In this document: in pieces, positions 11,555 through 24,628 of the stretch
How the letters are laid out: every line of letters begins with the position of its first letter
How positions within the stretch are numbered: the first letter of the stretch is position 1
Origin: Branchiostoma floridae
Taxonomy: Eukaryota; Chordata; Leptocardii; Amphioxiformes; Branchiostomatidae
Length of the DNA: 64,000 bases
Direction: 5' to 3'
Assembly: GCF_000003815.2 (NCBI RefSeq)
Contig: NC_049979.1
Coordinates: 22,324,726 to 22,388,725 of the forward strand
Translations under genes and position numbers: made by a program
The notes under the pieces: model-generated
The model's input: the letters and a program-made list of their open reading frames with translations, nothing else
Told to the model about the DNA's origin: nothing
Database searches by the model: none

Positions 11555-14500
11555 CTGCAGGGAGTGGAAAAACACTTAGATTTCATTTTCTTCTTGCAAA
11601 GCCTATAAAATGGTGTTTGTAATTGTACTTCTGACAATGATAATAGTCTTAGTAATAATCTTAACACATGAGTTTCATATATAGTTTTAAGTTTTTAATT
11701 CTTTCAGCTTAGACAGTGAGGGTGTAGTTCCAGTATACAAGGAAAACAAATAACGCATACACATGGCTAGGAAAAAGGTTAATGTACACAACTTGTAGGT
11801 GACGCCCTCCTTGATTAATAGTCATTGTTGCCTAAAATAGATAGTATGTGACTATTCTGGAAACTTATCCTATACACGTACAGCTACATGTATTTCATGC
11901 ATTTAAAGCACTTAATTTAGCTAATGTGAAGCCATTATGCACATCAAGAACATAACTTATGGAGATGCTCACAGATGACTAGGCTGCTTATCAGAGTGAT
12001 TAATTCATAAATGTATGGTTTGTGTGCAGCATATGCATTAAGACCATTACTGCTATTTATCATCATAAGGCAAAGTGACACAACAGTTTCGTATCAAATT
12101 GACTCATCTAGAGGTCAAAATGCAGGTTCAAGTAAAAGGTAATATATGAAAGACTATACATTGGACTTTTAAAGAGCAATAAAATCTCTTGAAAATTTGC
12201 ATGTTTGCATGTTTGTGAATAGCAAAGCATGAGAAGCCATACCTAGATAGTAGATCTTAGTAGCTCTTCATGATAGTGATGTATGCAGGTAATTCTTGAG
12301 ATATGTCAAAGGAACAATTAAATCCTGAACCCCCTGGCAACTTTCCAAGGTACTGCAGCAGGGCATCCAGTTTTAATATTTTATGTTCTGAACATCCTGA
12401 AGCCATGATTTTTAGGTGACATTTAGCTCATTGGCTTGTGATGAAGACTTCAAGTGGTATTTGTTTGGACCCCCCTAGCACTATTCTGGAAACTGCAGTG
12501 GGCTTTTTGCTCTCAGTTTTGGATGAGATAATTCAGAAAGGGATTTGTTGATGTTGTGTATGTTGTTCGATGTCTTGTTGGTGGATTTTTAGTCATAAGG
12601 GTTGGGAGCGTCTGTTACACTTCACTGCTAGATATAAAGCACCTGAGGGGCTAACAAAGGGTCCAATCTACCAATATCACTGCAGCTGCCATAGATCAGG
12701 AGTAGGCAGGTAGGCTGAGTGACTCCATTAGCACTGCAACATGTCAGATAACAAGTTGGTGAAAATACTATCCAGACTGCTGGGGACCCACATTTTTCAT
12801 CATTCCTCACACCGCTTCAAGTACACAAAGCTGAGTTCCGCCAAGGCCAAGTGGAGAGGTGTTCCCAAACACAATGTCAGAGGGCTCAGAAACAGGGCTG
12901 TGTCCTCTGGGAAAGTGTGCTGCAGGAAAGTGATTTGTTGTCAGCACTTCCTGCTCATTACCTTCACCAAGAGGGAGAAGAGAATATCTTGAGAGGTTGT
13001 GGATGAATCTTCATCATATTCGGTTTATTGGTAGGTATTGGCAAAATGAAGAAATGGCTAGATTATGGGCCTTCTGGAAGTTTTCCATGGTACTGCAACA
13101 GGGGTTCTGGTTTTGATATGTCGAGTGTTCTGGATATGCTATATTTTATTTTCAAAGGTAGGCAGCTCTTGGGCTTGTGAAGAAGTGGCATAGGTTTGGG
13201 CCACCTAGGAACTTTTTTTGGAACAATTTTCTCAAATTTTCACTCTGAAAGATTTGTTATTTCACTTTGCATCTAGTAGATAAAAAAATAAGTTAAAAGA
13301 CTACCTTAAGGTCACAGAGTATGATGTCATTGTTTTTGTATGTGATGCCGTGTTGCCAGGAATATTTTCAAATCAAAGATAGCATGAGAGTCAGTATACA
13401 AAACAAGCTGCATACATAGATGAAAGATGTCTGGCTGCTGGTTGCCCCAGGCAGATGAATCAAGAATAAAGTGCTGTCAATTTGATTTTATTTTTGAAGG
13501 GACCTGAACTTTGCAGTAGAAGGGGAAAGGGTTTTGCAGCTGAAACTTTTACTTTTACTTTTACTTTTCTTTTACTTCTGCTCTACTGTGAAAATAAAAC
13601 CATAGCAAACATTTCAAAATTCACGGTATGTTCAGAAGCCCCCTATCCTCACTCCACAGCTGCCCTGTCCACTGAACCATGCACTTTAAAACATAAAAAG
13701 ACCAGGACCTGACGATCAATCAACCCACCTGGCCGGAACTGCTTGACAAGATAGAACACCTGCCGCTTGGGGTTGTAAATGAGAATCACCACGCTGGAAA
13801 GACAAAGTTCCAATGTTAGAAGATTTCACTGAAGTACCTTTGCATTTCAAATGACTATCTTAAATGATACCCAAACTTTTCGAAATCATCCAGCATACTA
13901 ATAAGTGATACCTGACCTTCTTGTACCAACACACAGGGGTTCGTGTTACATGCACAGTGTCTGGGTAAACACAGATCAAAGCACAGGGGAAAGTGTTGTG
14001 AAGCTTGCTAATCAGCAGTTAACATTGTTATGTCTAAAGCAGGATTTCAAGTCATGTATGGCAATGTTGGGGTCATGCTGACAGAGCCTACAGATGCCTC
14101 CATCAGCATTAGTAAGGGCTCTTGTTTGTAAATGTTGAAGTTCTTATCTCTACAGGTGACTTGTGTTATCAGAAGTACAAATAGAAACAATTAGGCAAAA
14201 ACGCACAAAATCATGTGGAAACTTGCATTGGATAGCCACCTGTAATTAGGTGGGACTAAAGCATTTACCCGAAACATAACGTTACTAAATTTCATCCATA
14301 GGAGCGTGTGTGTTCCACATTCCACGATTGGTCAGCAGGAAATTACAGGCACAGGCCTGGCATGCCTCCATTGGCCGATACAAACAAACTCTGTATGCTA
14401 ACAAGGCCTCCTTCCTCCAGAAGGGACCCTCTACATTCTGTGCAATATCAACAGGAAGCAGAGGATAAGCTAAATACACTCCTCTTGGAGCTGCTGCATG

Positions 14501-17500
14501 TGAATGGGCCATTAATCTCCAAGTAGATGTATGGATATGCCATATTACTAAGTATTAGCTTCACCGAGAAGGTTACATTTATGTTAGTTTTTGTATGTTT
14601 GTGAATAAACGACATAACTTGAGAAGACCTACATGTGTAGATGGATTGTCTTAATATTTGTGTTGAGACCTCGACATGTGTAGATGGATTGTCTTAATAT
14701 TTGTGTTGAGACCTCGAAATGATTAGATTATGGGCCCTCTAGTAGGTTGTTGTGGTACTGCAGCACAGCTTCCAGTTTTGATACCTCACATTCTGCCCAT
14801 GATTTTTGAGTGCTAGACAGCTCTTGGGGAAGGGGGTAAGTGGGATATGATTGACTAACATCTTTTTCTTTGTTGGAGACTTTAAAAGACAAACTCAAGA
14901 AGGGGTTAAACTAAAGGATTGTAACGATTTCTGGTATGTGGGTAGCTTCAGTGATGATTGACATAATCAGATGCTAATTATGCAAATCAGAATGAATTTG
15001 CACAATTGTTGAGGAAATTCTATAGAGCCGCCCATTATAGGGCTATTCAAACATGTGATGTGACAGAGAAAGATAGAGGAATATTGATAAACAAAAATTA
15101 TGCACATGATTACTAAATTTGCATAATAATTAAGAAAATACTATAGTTCCACAGTGGTAAACGATAGTACTTTCATACTTGTTCCACATGTTTTCCTCCT
15201 GTTTTGCAAGTCAGTACTATTTTCAGTTAGCCTTCTCCTACCATTACAATAGAAAAGAGTGTAAATGTTGCAGCAAAATCAAGGGCATAGAGAATGAGCC
15301 AGATACTTACATCTGCTTGGAGATAAAGGACTCTACCTAAGCACTTCAAACACTACTTTGCAAACATAACAAATACTAGAGTTCCACGAACACATACCTT
15401 TGCCAAATAAACCAGGTTTGTTATGCAGAATGATGTCTGTAGACAAATGCGTTACTCATTTCATTTTCTTTATAATTATATGCTTGGAGTTGGTTTATAA
15501 AATTTCGGCATTGATTATGAAATTAGATCCCAAGTTACAATTAATTGATATCAAATTGTAGCAAGCATTACTTAAGCTATTAGCATACCAAAAATCATGA
15601 TGATCCTTTGATCCATTCTTGACTTATTCTTTTTCAAAGTCTTTAAATACACCTCTTACTCTCTTCCCTCTTTCTCAGTTACATATGTGACAACTAAGAA
15701 GCAAAAAGGAGAAGTAATGATGAAAGTACTATAATGGAATACAGTGGATTCATGAACATTTCCTAATCAATTATGCAAATTAGCTGTTAATTTGCATAAT
15801 AAGTATCACATTATATTACATGCCAAAAATCATGACGATCCGTCAACACGTTCATATTTTCTCATTAATTATGCAAATGAGATCATCATTTGCATGGTAA
15901 ATATGTATTGACATTTCTCTCTTTCTCAGCTACATATGTGACAAGTCCTATCATGGAATGTAGTGAATTTATAAATATCCTCATTAATTATGTAAATTAG
16001 CTGTTGATTAGCATAATTGGTATCTCATTATGTAGGTCTTCACTTACGCTACCTACATACCAAAAAGCATGACGATCCGCCAACATGTTCATATTTTCTC
16101 ATTAATTATGCAAATGAGGCCATCATTTGCATAATTGATATCTATCGACATTTCTCTCCTTCCCAGCTACATATGGGACAAGTTTTAAAGTCCTATCATG
16201 GAATGCAGTGGTTTTGTAAATTTTCCTCATTAATTATGCAAATTAGCTGTTGATTTGCATAATTAGTATACCATTATGTAAGTCATCACTCATTCTATCT
16301 ACATACCAAAAATCATGACGATTCGTCAACAAGTTGTATAGAGTTATTCTCGTCCAAAGTTTGAAAGGAAACCGGCGCCTGCAGTTCCAAAAAAGCCGCT
16401 AGGGGGCCCAAACTCCCAGCACTTACTCTCTGCCTCGAGGGCTATCTACCACTCGAAAATCATGATCACCGCATGTCCAGAACAGGAGATATCAAAAATT
16501 GAGGTTCTGCTGCAGTACCTTAGCAAGCCGCTAGGGGGCCCATTATCGAACTTGACCTTCGTTTTCCCGACCCCTACCCACCTACCAAATATAATCGGGA
16601 TACATCAAAGGCTTCTCGAGTTATGCTGTTAACACACACACACAGAGACACACACACAGACTCACAAGCCTAAAACATAACCTTAGCCATTCTGGCAAAG
16701 GTAATAAAAGGTCACAAAATCTGATGTCATTGACTGATGAAAGTGAGAAATCGAACAGTTGATAGAATGCTTTGTTCACTTTTACAGTAAGCATCAGAAA
16801 CTTCAGAAAGTCAAGAAGGAATTTGATCGTTGACGTTATAATGCAAACTTTCCATCTTTGCGGTTACCCAGACTTTTAAAAATAAAACCTTCGTGTTTAT
16901 TCAAAGAATTGACAGGCATGTTGGGAAGTTTGTTATGCTTGTGTTGTTATTTTCAACCAAGAAATTACATGGGTTTGGTCTATCATCATACTTTCCATGT
17001 CCTTAATCATTTCTTGGACTTTTGGTTACAAACCCTTTCCATTTTAGGTAAACCCTCCCTTTCTTTAGGATCTCAAGATGAAGATACTAATTTTCAAAGT
17101 TCTTATCTTTTTCCAATGCCAAATTAATCTTTGTGGTAGGAATAACACATTTCAGTAAGAAAGTAAGTAAAAGAAATTAGTACTATGAAAGTATATTCAG
17201 GTACAGTATAGGTACATTATTTTGTTTGAGCATTATAAACCATTACCTGAAATGACTCCCATGGTTGTGTACAGTACTAGATATATACAGGCAGCATTAG
17301 GCAGTGCTAATGTACATGCCTGCAACATGTGGTCATAATGGTTTCTGACTGGAAACCCTCAGGTGTAATGATGTCAAGATGAACAATCTTTCAGGTTGCC
17401 ATCAGGGAATAATACAACTGCCTGTTCTGAACATCCATCAGTCCTGTATTGACTATGAGATTTCCCATATACTCTAACTTGTGTACTCTTCTGAAAGCTA

Positions 17501-19250
17501 GGAAAGAAGGTACATATACTTCAATATAAAATACATCTGCCCAGTTCACCCACAAAGCATAATTGCGTGCCAATTTGAAGGTTATGCCAATACACGTATT
17601 TGCGTGACACGAAAAAACGACACTATCAGACGTTGTGACGTCAGCTTGGGATTTTCATGCCTAATGAAGCCTTGTCTGGTTATTGCTTGGAACACCTGTG
17701 CAGACAATCATATCCACCAGGTGACACACCAAAGGGCACCTCTCACAAATGACTCATGTGGGAAAGGTCTCCGGGGTGGCTGCTGAATACCTCCCTATCC
17801 AGACTACCTTGTTATGTGGATAGAGTAGATGGCGCCCCTTTGTGTCTCTGTGTGAACAAATGTCCGCTTTTCACTTCATACAAGGAAAGTGTCTGACATG
17901 TCTTAAAAGTGTTTGTCACAGCTTCGCAATATCTCACCGAAACCTTCCTCCGGCTGCCACAGCAGACCTCCGCATCAAAAGATTTAATTAAGTTGCCACA
18001 TTAGAAATCACCATTGCTCACAGGTTTCTCTTGCTAATTAAAGTTGATCTGTACATGGAAGTACCCGGGCAGGTGTGTGACAGGCAGGTTCACAGTGGGC
18101 CACCTCCTGGGACACTTCATCAAACTCTGATTAAAGCTGCCTCCTCACGTCAACCTTGACAAAGTGCAAGGTCACGACAACAAGGAGGCATTGCTAACCT
18201 TACAAGTCCTCCATCTTGTGAACAACCTTGATTCCTGTTCTTTTCTCAACTGAAGTGTGAACCATCAAAGTGGCTTTCCTTCAACTTAAGAAGATAAAGT
18301 ACAGATGCCTTTTAAGTCTCCAAATAATTACTGCTTACAGAAGAAGTGGACACAATCAAGGAAGGCATGGTCAGTTGTGAGACTGAGCAGGTTAATCTGT
18401 GGCATTGTGTGCAACACTCAGGCACAAGTCAAATTTGATGAAAACAAGTTTGTAGTCAGCTATTCTCCCCACAGGTGTTACATACCACCTGGGTAATGTT
18501 AAAGCTTCAACTAAGGCACTTAATGGCACAAGTAGAACTGCTTTAATCGGTCTTCGACAAACAGCAGTATCTCCTGCTAATTCAAAGGTGCACACTCTTA
18601 GGTAGCAACTTGTTGCTAACTTGGTTGGCATCATGTTAGACTCCCAATAATTAGAGGGTCTGTGAACCATTTTCCCTGAGCTACTGTAATTCAATCTTAG
18701 CCAGCCCCCCTATTCAACAATACTTGTGAAGCGTCACTTTAATGTTACATAGCACGGTTATCCTGGATTCCATGTTCGGCATTATTGACCGATTCTTCAA
18801 AACACACAGTTAATATGCTACATGTAGACTGCTAAAAAGTCATAACGGATTATCTTGTTGTGTTGGTGTTCGTAGGCCAGTTCTACCAACAGACATACAC
18901 AAATCTAGACAGTGTAACTTTGCTTGCATATTATTGGAACATTCATCAATTGACCTTCTTGAATGTACTGCTAACTTAAGCATTACTGGCACTTCTATAT
19001 TTATGTTTAAGCCTTTCCAGAACCCAAAACAAGTCACGATATATCCTGGACCCTCAATAAAGTAGGCTAAGTATAGCCCTAGCCTGGTATCCAGCCGTAT
19101 TATAGCTCCCGAGTCTCTTCTTTCCTCTCCGCAAAGGAGAGACTTGGGAGCTATAAATATGGCTGGATACCTGGCTAGTGTAGCTCATGTCGGCAGTACC
19201 ACTCACCTGTCATGTACATGCATGTAGTCCCACGTTTTCTGCACACCATT
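11341..19250 (-). CDS. NUDT14: NUDT14-type Nudix hydrolase gene, three internal exons (partial)
   Basis: Three exons (19207-19250, 13729-13793, 11341-11554) join with compatible phases (2, then 1) into ~107 residues. They read NGVQKTWDYMHVHDS, VVILIYNPKRQVFYLVKQFR, PAIYMNTYHRLHGNPEEKDG, then LPGSEGVTYELCAGIVDK and the Nudix helix. Human NUDT14 has QNGAQKSWDFMKTHDSV, LVLVKQFRPAVY and LPGSAGVTVELCAGLVD at the same spots. Known: NUDT14 is a cytosolic Mg-dependent UDP-sugar pyrophosphatase that splits UDP-glucose to UMP and glucose-1-phosphate. The first exon (beyond 19250) and the C-terminal exons (below 11341) were not found, so the gene is partial here; they may lie in the window, unrecognised. 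Confidence 0.9.
12170..12540 (+). repeat. Dispersed repeat family R1, copy 3
   Basis: Contains gtttgtgaatagcaaagcatgagaag, a CCCCCTGGCAACTTTCC-AGGTACTGCAGCAGGGC block, and a second -ggaaactgcagtggg- block. Lies in the NUDT14 intron between exons b and c. Confidence 0.6.
12960..13260 (+). repeat. Dispersed repeat family R1, copy 4
   Basis: Runs from ccttcaccaagagggagaag through GGGCCTTCTGGAAGTTTTCC, GTACTGCAACAGGGGTTC, gatatgtcgagtgttctgga and gcagctcttgggcttgtgaa. In the same NUDT14 intron as copy 3. Confidence 0.65.
13547..13578. repeat. (TTTTAC)n microsatellite
   Basis: Four to five copies of a 6-base TTTTAC unit. Confidence 0.85.
13729..13793 (-). CDS. NUDT14: NUDT14 exon b (LVKQFRP)
   Basis: A 65-nt exon reading SVVILIYNPKRQVFYLVKQF then RP; enters in phase 2 and leaves in phase 1. 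This is the beta-strand region that contacts substrate in Nudix sugar pyrophosphatases. Acceptor gtctttccag, donor GTGGGT. Confidence 0.92.
14553..14910 (+). repeat. Dispersed repeat family R1, copy 5, with 43-bp duplication
   Basis: Starts at caccgagaaggttacattta and carries the usual GGGCCCTCTAGTAGGTTG and GTACTGCAGCACAGCTTCC blocks. Inside, 14631-14673 and 14674-14716 are a perfect 43-bp tandem duplication (acatgtgtag...gacctcg). Confidence 0.7.
15560..16345. repeat. Four-copy ~240-bp tandem array rich in POU octamer palindromes
   Basis: The landmark CATGACGATC (one copy has T for C) recurs at 15596, 15831, 16068 and 16314, a period of 235-246 bp. Each unit carries palindromic pairs such as TTATGCAAAT...ATTTGCATAA (near 15773, 15868, 16103, 16233; one degenerate near 15985). 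ATGCAAAT is the POU/Oct octamer. The array runs into an inverted R1 copy. Confidence 0.85.
16346..16720 (-). repeat. Dispersed repeat family R1, copy 6 (inverted), with (CA)n
   Basis: Minus-strand copy: CTGCAGTTCCAAAAAAGCCG, then GCTAGGGGGCCC twice, -gatatcaaaaattgaggttc-, a (CA)n run (16629-16665) and -ccattctggcaaaggtaat- as its end. This is the best preserved copy and shows the family ends in a CA microsatellite plus a small hairpin. Confidence 0.7.
16721..18900. other. NUDT14 intron, no exon seen; homeodomain-type sites near 18 kb
   Basis: No gene found. The 17600-18260 part is richer in GC than its surroundings and includes TTTAATTAAG (17985 region), GCTAATTAAAG and TGACAGGCAG within ~110 bases. 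These look like homeodomain and Meis-type sites and could mark an enhancer; that is a guess from motifs only. Confidence 0.3.
19080..19177. mobile_element. 98-bp fold-back element, TAGCCTGGTATCCAG family
   Basis: The left arm TAGCCTGGTATCCAGCC...ATAGCTCCCGAGTCTCT pairs with the right arm (inverse TAGCCAGGTATCCAGCC...ATAGCTCCCAAGTCTCT) over ~45 bp with few mismatches. A non-autonomous element 30 bases from a NUDT14 exon. Related: 63642-63745. Confidence 0.88.
19207..19250 (-). CDS. NUDT14: NUDT14 exon a (WDYMHVHDS)
   Basis: A 44-nt exon reading NGVQKTWDYMHVHD plus AG of the next Ser. Acceptor tgttcaatgtag, donor GTGAGT. It probably starts in phase 0. Identified by the conserved QKxWDxMxxHDS motif. 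Confidence 0.88.
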
Positions 19251-19639
19251 CTACATTGAACAAAAGAAGAAATTAGTGGTATTAAATAAAACTTTAATAT
19301 GTCATCTCAATGAGCAAAGTCAAATTCACAAAGTTTGCAGACAATAATGGGGGTCTGCTCGCCATTATATGTTAAGCGTAATCAGCTGTTCTATAACTAC
19401 CATGTTAATTCATACATGGACAGCTCTAACTCCACACAGCATGCAGTAGTTTCTGGGAATTTCTCTCGGAACCTGATAAATTATGCGTAAAACACAATCA
19501 CAAACTTGTCCTGACTTATCGGATTATCGAATATTGTCCAAAGTCACACACAGTGCACGTCAGACAGAGGTAAGGCTCAGACTGGTGTGACACAGGCATT
19601 TTTGTCAGGCTTTCTATTTTGTCTGGTTTCCAAAAATCT

Positions 19640-19774
19640 AACCAGAAATCGTGACCATAGCAACAATGTCCAAAACACAAGATATCAAAACTGGAAGTTC
19701 TAGAGCAGTACCAAAGAAACCTGCTAGGGGACCCAAAATCATTTATTATCAACATCTACTCCCATACCAAATAT

Positions 19775-19808
<34 letters not shown>

Positions 19809-19850
19809 CAAACACTGTCTAAAGCATTTACCTTCTTGGCGAAGGTAAAA
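19640..19850 (-). repeat. Dispersed repeat family R1, copy 7 (inverted), with (CA)n
   Basis: Minus-strand copy: -caagatatcaaaactggaag-, GCTAGGGGACCC, a (CA)n run (19776-19812), and the end hairpin ttaccttcttggcgaaggtaa. Same order as copy 6. Confidence 0.7.
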
Positions 19851-22800
19851 ACTGTGACAACTACACATCTCTGGTTCTTTCTTCTTAGTCTTCCTAAGTC
19901 ATCATCAAATATGTTTCAGCAGATGCAGGGCAAAGATAAGAAGCCACGTCATGTACATGTGCTGTATGAACTAGTCAAAGAAGCTACTGAATTTAAAAAT
20001 ACACACACATAAAAAGACGTCAACAGATACTAAGTGCTGGGAACAACAGCTTGTTGACAGCAGATGGCGCACTGTATGGGTCAAATCATTGTGACTTTTA
20101 TATCTTACTGTTATTAAATAAAAGACAATGAGTGCATGACACCTGTTTTTGCTTTTATTTGATAAAAAGAAAATGCTACGGCCATTTTACACATTGAAAG
20201 TTGCAAATTGTGGCACAGAGGCCACAGTCACAATGTTGTATGTTAGAACATTGATAAACCTTGATAGATATGTATTACATAAACATACATGTATTACAAC
20301 CCTTTAATCTTATCAGGTGTGATAGATTTTATGGAACCAGATGAGCAGGCTCAGATGAGGCTTTAAAGAAAGCTGATAAATAATTCTTGTTTTTTTTTTT
20401 CCTTTCTAAAAACTTTTTATCCAAAGAATAAGGGAGTTAAGCTTTTATAATTAGCAACATTTGCAAAATAGACACACAAAGAGCAAGATACGGTCTAACT
20501 GTCTCAATAGAAATTCAATGTAGCAATTGTGAAGATTTAGCATCTATGACAGTACAACGATTTGGAGACCATGAGACCCTCTTAATTGCCAGCAACAGAT
20601 GGCAAGAACACCTGATGGGTACTATCAGAGGAATCAGGAGAAGTCATTTGATCCACCTCCTGTGAAGCCCTCCTGATAGATATCTTCCTATGGAATAGAT
20701 CCCTTCCTATAGCCACAATTTCAGACAATTATGGCAACAATCATGGATTGGTCCTGGTGGCAGCAGACCATGAAAGGGCACAGTACCACCTGATTCCTTA
20801 ATAGCCAGCAGCTTGGAACTGATGGAGCAGAAAATAGCTCCTTACTGTTGGGAGGCAAAGTTGACACCTTCCACATTCATGATTCCCCTCAAGGTGTTAA
20901 GACATTTGGAAGTAGCAAATAGAGGTAACATTAAAATACCTGTTGTCCAGCAGAATGATAAGAACATTAATGATCTTCAGCTATTTGTAAGGTAGAATTT
21001 ATAGCTGTAAGGAATGGAAAAGATTTGTATACATTTAAGTTTATGCCAAAGAATTTTTCCCAGGCCAGTCATTGCTTCTTGTCTTTGTGTGGGCTAATCA
21101 GTACTGCCACAGGTGCGCACTGGGATTACGTATGGCAGTCACATCAAAGATAAATACTTCAGCTCTGTGCTGTACAGTATGGCCTGGCTTTCTTCAACTT
21201 AAGGAGAATGTCTCCTGATATGTTAGCTTTATAAGCTCCTAAACATGCAAACATTGCAACTTGAGCTGCACTGAAGTGTCTGTAGATGGGAGCCCAGGCT
21301 ATGTTGTTCACAACCTGCCAGATGCCCCTTGTTATCTGCAGTCATCGCCCCATTTCCGCCAGCTCCTGACTGCTTCCTCCCCATGTGAGGTCTCTTCATC
21401 TTCAATCAGTAGGGGGGAGGGGGGCTCATATGGTCCCCCACTGTCCACCATCTGTCACCATGCTCACTTAGCAGCACAGGGACAGGTCAGCCAGGGGTGA
21501 GTCCTCCACCCTGGTCATGTCAATCTCACCCCTCCATTCCTCCCGGCCAGGACCACCACAACAAGGATGTAGTCTACTCCACACAATCAAAGGCAGTAGA
21601 AAACAAAACCTCCCAGCTTGCCTGCCCGGCTCTGCCCTGGGGCGACTTGCTGCTGTTTGGGAGCCTTGTGTTCCCACACACCTACACAACCATATCAAAT
21701 CGGGAGAAGACAAGAACACATGAAATCTCCAATCTGGACATTCCACATAGTCCCAGTAGTCAGCGCTGGTTTAGGTCTTGTTACAGCACACAGCACTAGT
21801 CAAGACAGCCACATGGCTCCAATTTACTCCTTTACCCTCTTGACCTTTCTGTGTAGATAGGCTAATGGTCAACTGTTTCTGCTAAAAAGGGTGGTCTCAT
21901 AATCTCTTTACAAGTGTTTTTTTCCTCCACAGTCATCTGTCCACATTTTCCAACATCAAACAGTGCCCTAGCTTTTCCTACTTGAAGTTGTCATCCTGCC
22001 ATGATTGGTCAGACTGGGACAGGCCCAGGCAGGCCACAGTGCTTGTACAGTCTATGGTCAGGTGTACAAACTGTTTGGGGTGCCTGTTCCCCCTCAGCAG
22101 GAGAAAGCACACATTCCACTCCCAGCCCTGGGACCCATCAGCACCTCATCATTTCTTCTGTCTACTGCTTGTTGGCCTGAATCCAACTATAGCCTTCCTT
22201 TTTCTCTTACATCTCATTATCATAGATCACCTAGGTTCACACCACCTTACAAACCAAAAGGTATCCACACTGTTTATCTTTTAACACATATTGTTTGTTG
22301 TTGTTTGGTTTATCAGGAACTACCTATATCCACCTATGATCCTGATAGTATGACAGATCTTTGCATTTCAATAACACCACTTTTAGTTTTACCATCTTGC
22401 CAGCAAATGCCAGCTCCCCTAAGGTCAGCTGCTAAAGCTGAAGTTTAGAGAGAAAAAAAACAAAAAGAGATTATCAGCATCAACTTAAACCATAGACCTT
22501 GTCTTGTCAAATAATAGATACAAAGAAGAAGAACAACAACCCTCTTCTTGTCACATCTTAAAGTATCTCAAGTACTCAGTATCATTGTGACACTGCCTTT
22601 GAACAGCTTAGTTTCAACCTTTGGTTCTGACTTTGAAGGAGAGTCTTTCTCTGCCATGTGAAATGGGGCATGCTGCAGTAGTGCAGGTGGTCAAGCCAGC
22701 AGTACTCAGACTCTCATCAATTACATGCCCAATGAGATCTAATGACCTGTCCTCACTTGTTGTATCCAGAGTACTGAGAACCCAAAATTTGCCCAAGCCA

Positions 22801-23810
22801 CAGACTATATAACAATGGCTTTGGTTAACAGGTAACTCCATCCACGGCATATAGGATGTCCACTATCACTGCACAATGTACCACATTGTTCTATGTGGGC
22901 AGGTGGGTGTACATCCATGCTGAAAGAACCATTGTTTTCTCCCAAGCTTGTTTGTTGAAGAATTTGTAGAGCTTGTAGACTCTTGGCAGGTGCAGTCAAC
23001 TATGGATAATCGTGGTTTTCCCAGTGTGAAGAGGTCAGACTCATATACCCAAACATCCCACCAGAGTATTTAGCACATCTAGGGTTCACTATCCCCTATT
23101 GGGGAAATGTCAGCTTTGGAATGGGGGGTGGGTCAGAAGGGCAGGGTGTAGTGCTAGGACAAGGACATACATAATTGGAAGGAAGGAATATTAAAGACCA
23201 ACCAATAATCTCACCATGTCCCCCTGGGCTCTGCAGACTAACCTGACCTGCCACTGGTATCAAAGGACCACACAACAACAGATCCTGGATTTAATAATGC
23301 TACCTTGTCACGACCTATTATGGAGCAGGGCTAGTCCCATGCCTTACTACTGCTCAGGTGGATTTGGCATATACAAATGCAGTTTAGAAAAAAAGTCAGT
23401 AAATACACTATTAGTATGTGCTGCAGTATATACCCTGGCAAAGCTTTGGGAAAATATTGACCTCTAAATCAATCCTTCTGTTGATAAGAAATAAATCAAT
23501 CAGGATCGCAGACAGCAGTACAGGCCACCTACTGGTAATCCTGAGTCAATAAAAAAAGTACACCAAACATAGTAGCAGGGGAAAACATGAGAAAATGTTG
23601 TACAAGCATCATATGAAAACTGAATCACAAAATTCTTGTATATACAAGTAATACTGCTATGATTCAGTGTCTAGTTTTTGCCACTTTGGCACGCTCTCAG
23701 CTCACGCAGGTGTGTTTGCAACATACACCATAGCTTCCTTGTCCACAACTCTGGTACATGAGCGCTCCTAGCTACACAGACTGGTACTGCACAGAGCACA
23801 ATGTGGTTTC
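19851..23810. other. Spacer, no supportable gene
   Basis: Long frames at 21261-22448 are open on both strands because the DNA is less AT-rich, but none shows a family, motif or splice pattern. The missing first exon of NUDT14 should lie somewhere in 19.3-27 kb but was not recognised. Confidence 0.5.
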
Positions 23811-24180
23811 AAATGTATGTTTGTGAATACAAGGAGCCTGAAGGAGGTGAATACCATAACTCGAAAACTTGTGGACAGATTTTTATGATTATTCGTTTGT
23901 TGGTAAGGAGTGGAAAAAATTGAATTTTGGGATCACAGCAGCTTTCCATGGCACTGCAGCAGAACTTCCACTTTTGATATCTCATGTTCTGGATATGCTA
24001 CTGTCATCAATGGTAGGTACATGTTGCTCTCGTCCTGAGGTAGAGTAAATGGTGTAAGTTTGAGCCCACTGGCAGCTTTCTTTGGGACTGTAGTGGGTCT
24101 TTTTTTAACTTTGCAAAAGGACAACCCAAGCAAGGTTTTGTGGATTTTCATTGTTTTGGTAAGTAGGTACCTTGGATAAT
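23811..24180 (+). repeat. Dispersed repeat family R1, copy 8
   Basis: Contains catggcactgcagcagaactt, gatatctcatgttctggata, and a GGCAGCTTTCTTTGGGACTG block with gtagtgggtcttttt. Confidence 0.7.
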
Positions 24181-24628
24181 GATCAACATCATAAATGCAT
24201 ATTTATGCAAACATTTAGACTAGGACTTCCAAACATATGAAATGTCAACCGGACAGAGAGGATATGTTGACGAAGGTAAGACATCCAGGTAATAAGATTT
24301 GCCAAAAAGCAGTTACTAAAGCAACTGGATATGACTTTGGAAAGTAGCTGTCTGAAATGTAGTAGAGACCATTTGTTTGCAAGTTGAGTATTTTTTCTGT
24401 ACATCTTTTGTAAGGATTATTTATTTTTCTTTTGATCTGTAATCAGGTCTGTGTGTCACTGTGTGTATGTTTGTTCATTATTCAAACCTTGGAAGATTCA
24501 CCTTATAAGGGGTTGCAATAAAGCAATCAAGTATGCAGCTGTTTGACTGCAGGGGGCATGAACTCGAGGTTAGTAGTTGGCTGTTGAAAACTTGAGCCGG
24601 ATGGATTAGGTGCTCCCTCTATCAAATT

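Noticed and set aside
21261-22448. Cluster of long open frames on both strands, including a 147-residue frame at 22005-22448
   Set aside because: No family motif, biased composition, frames overlap on both strands and lack splice context; expected from locally lower AT content.
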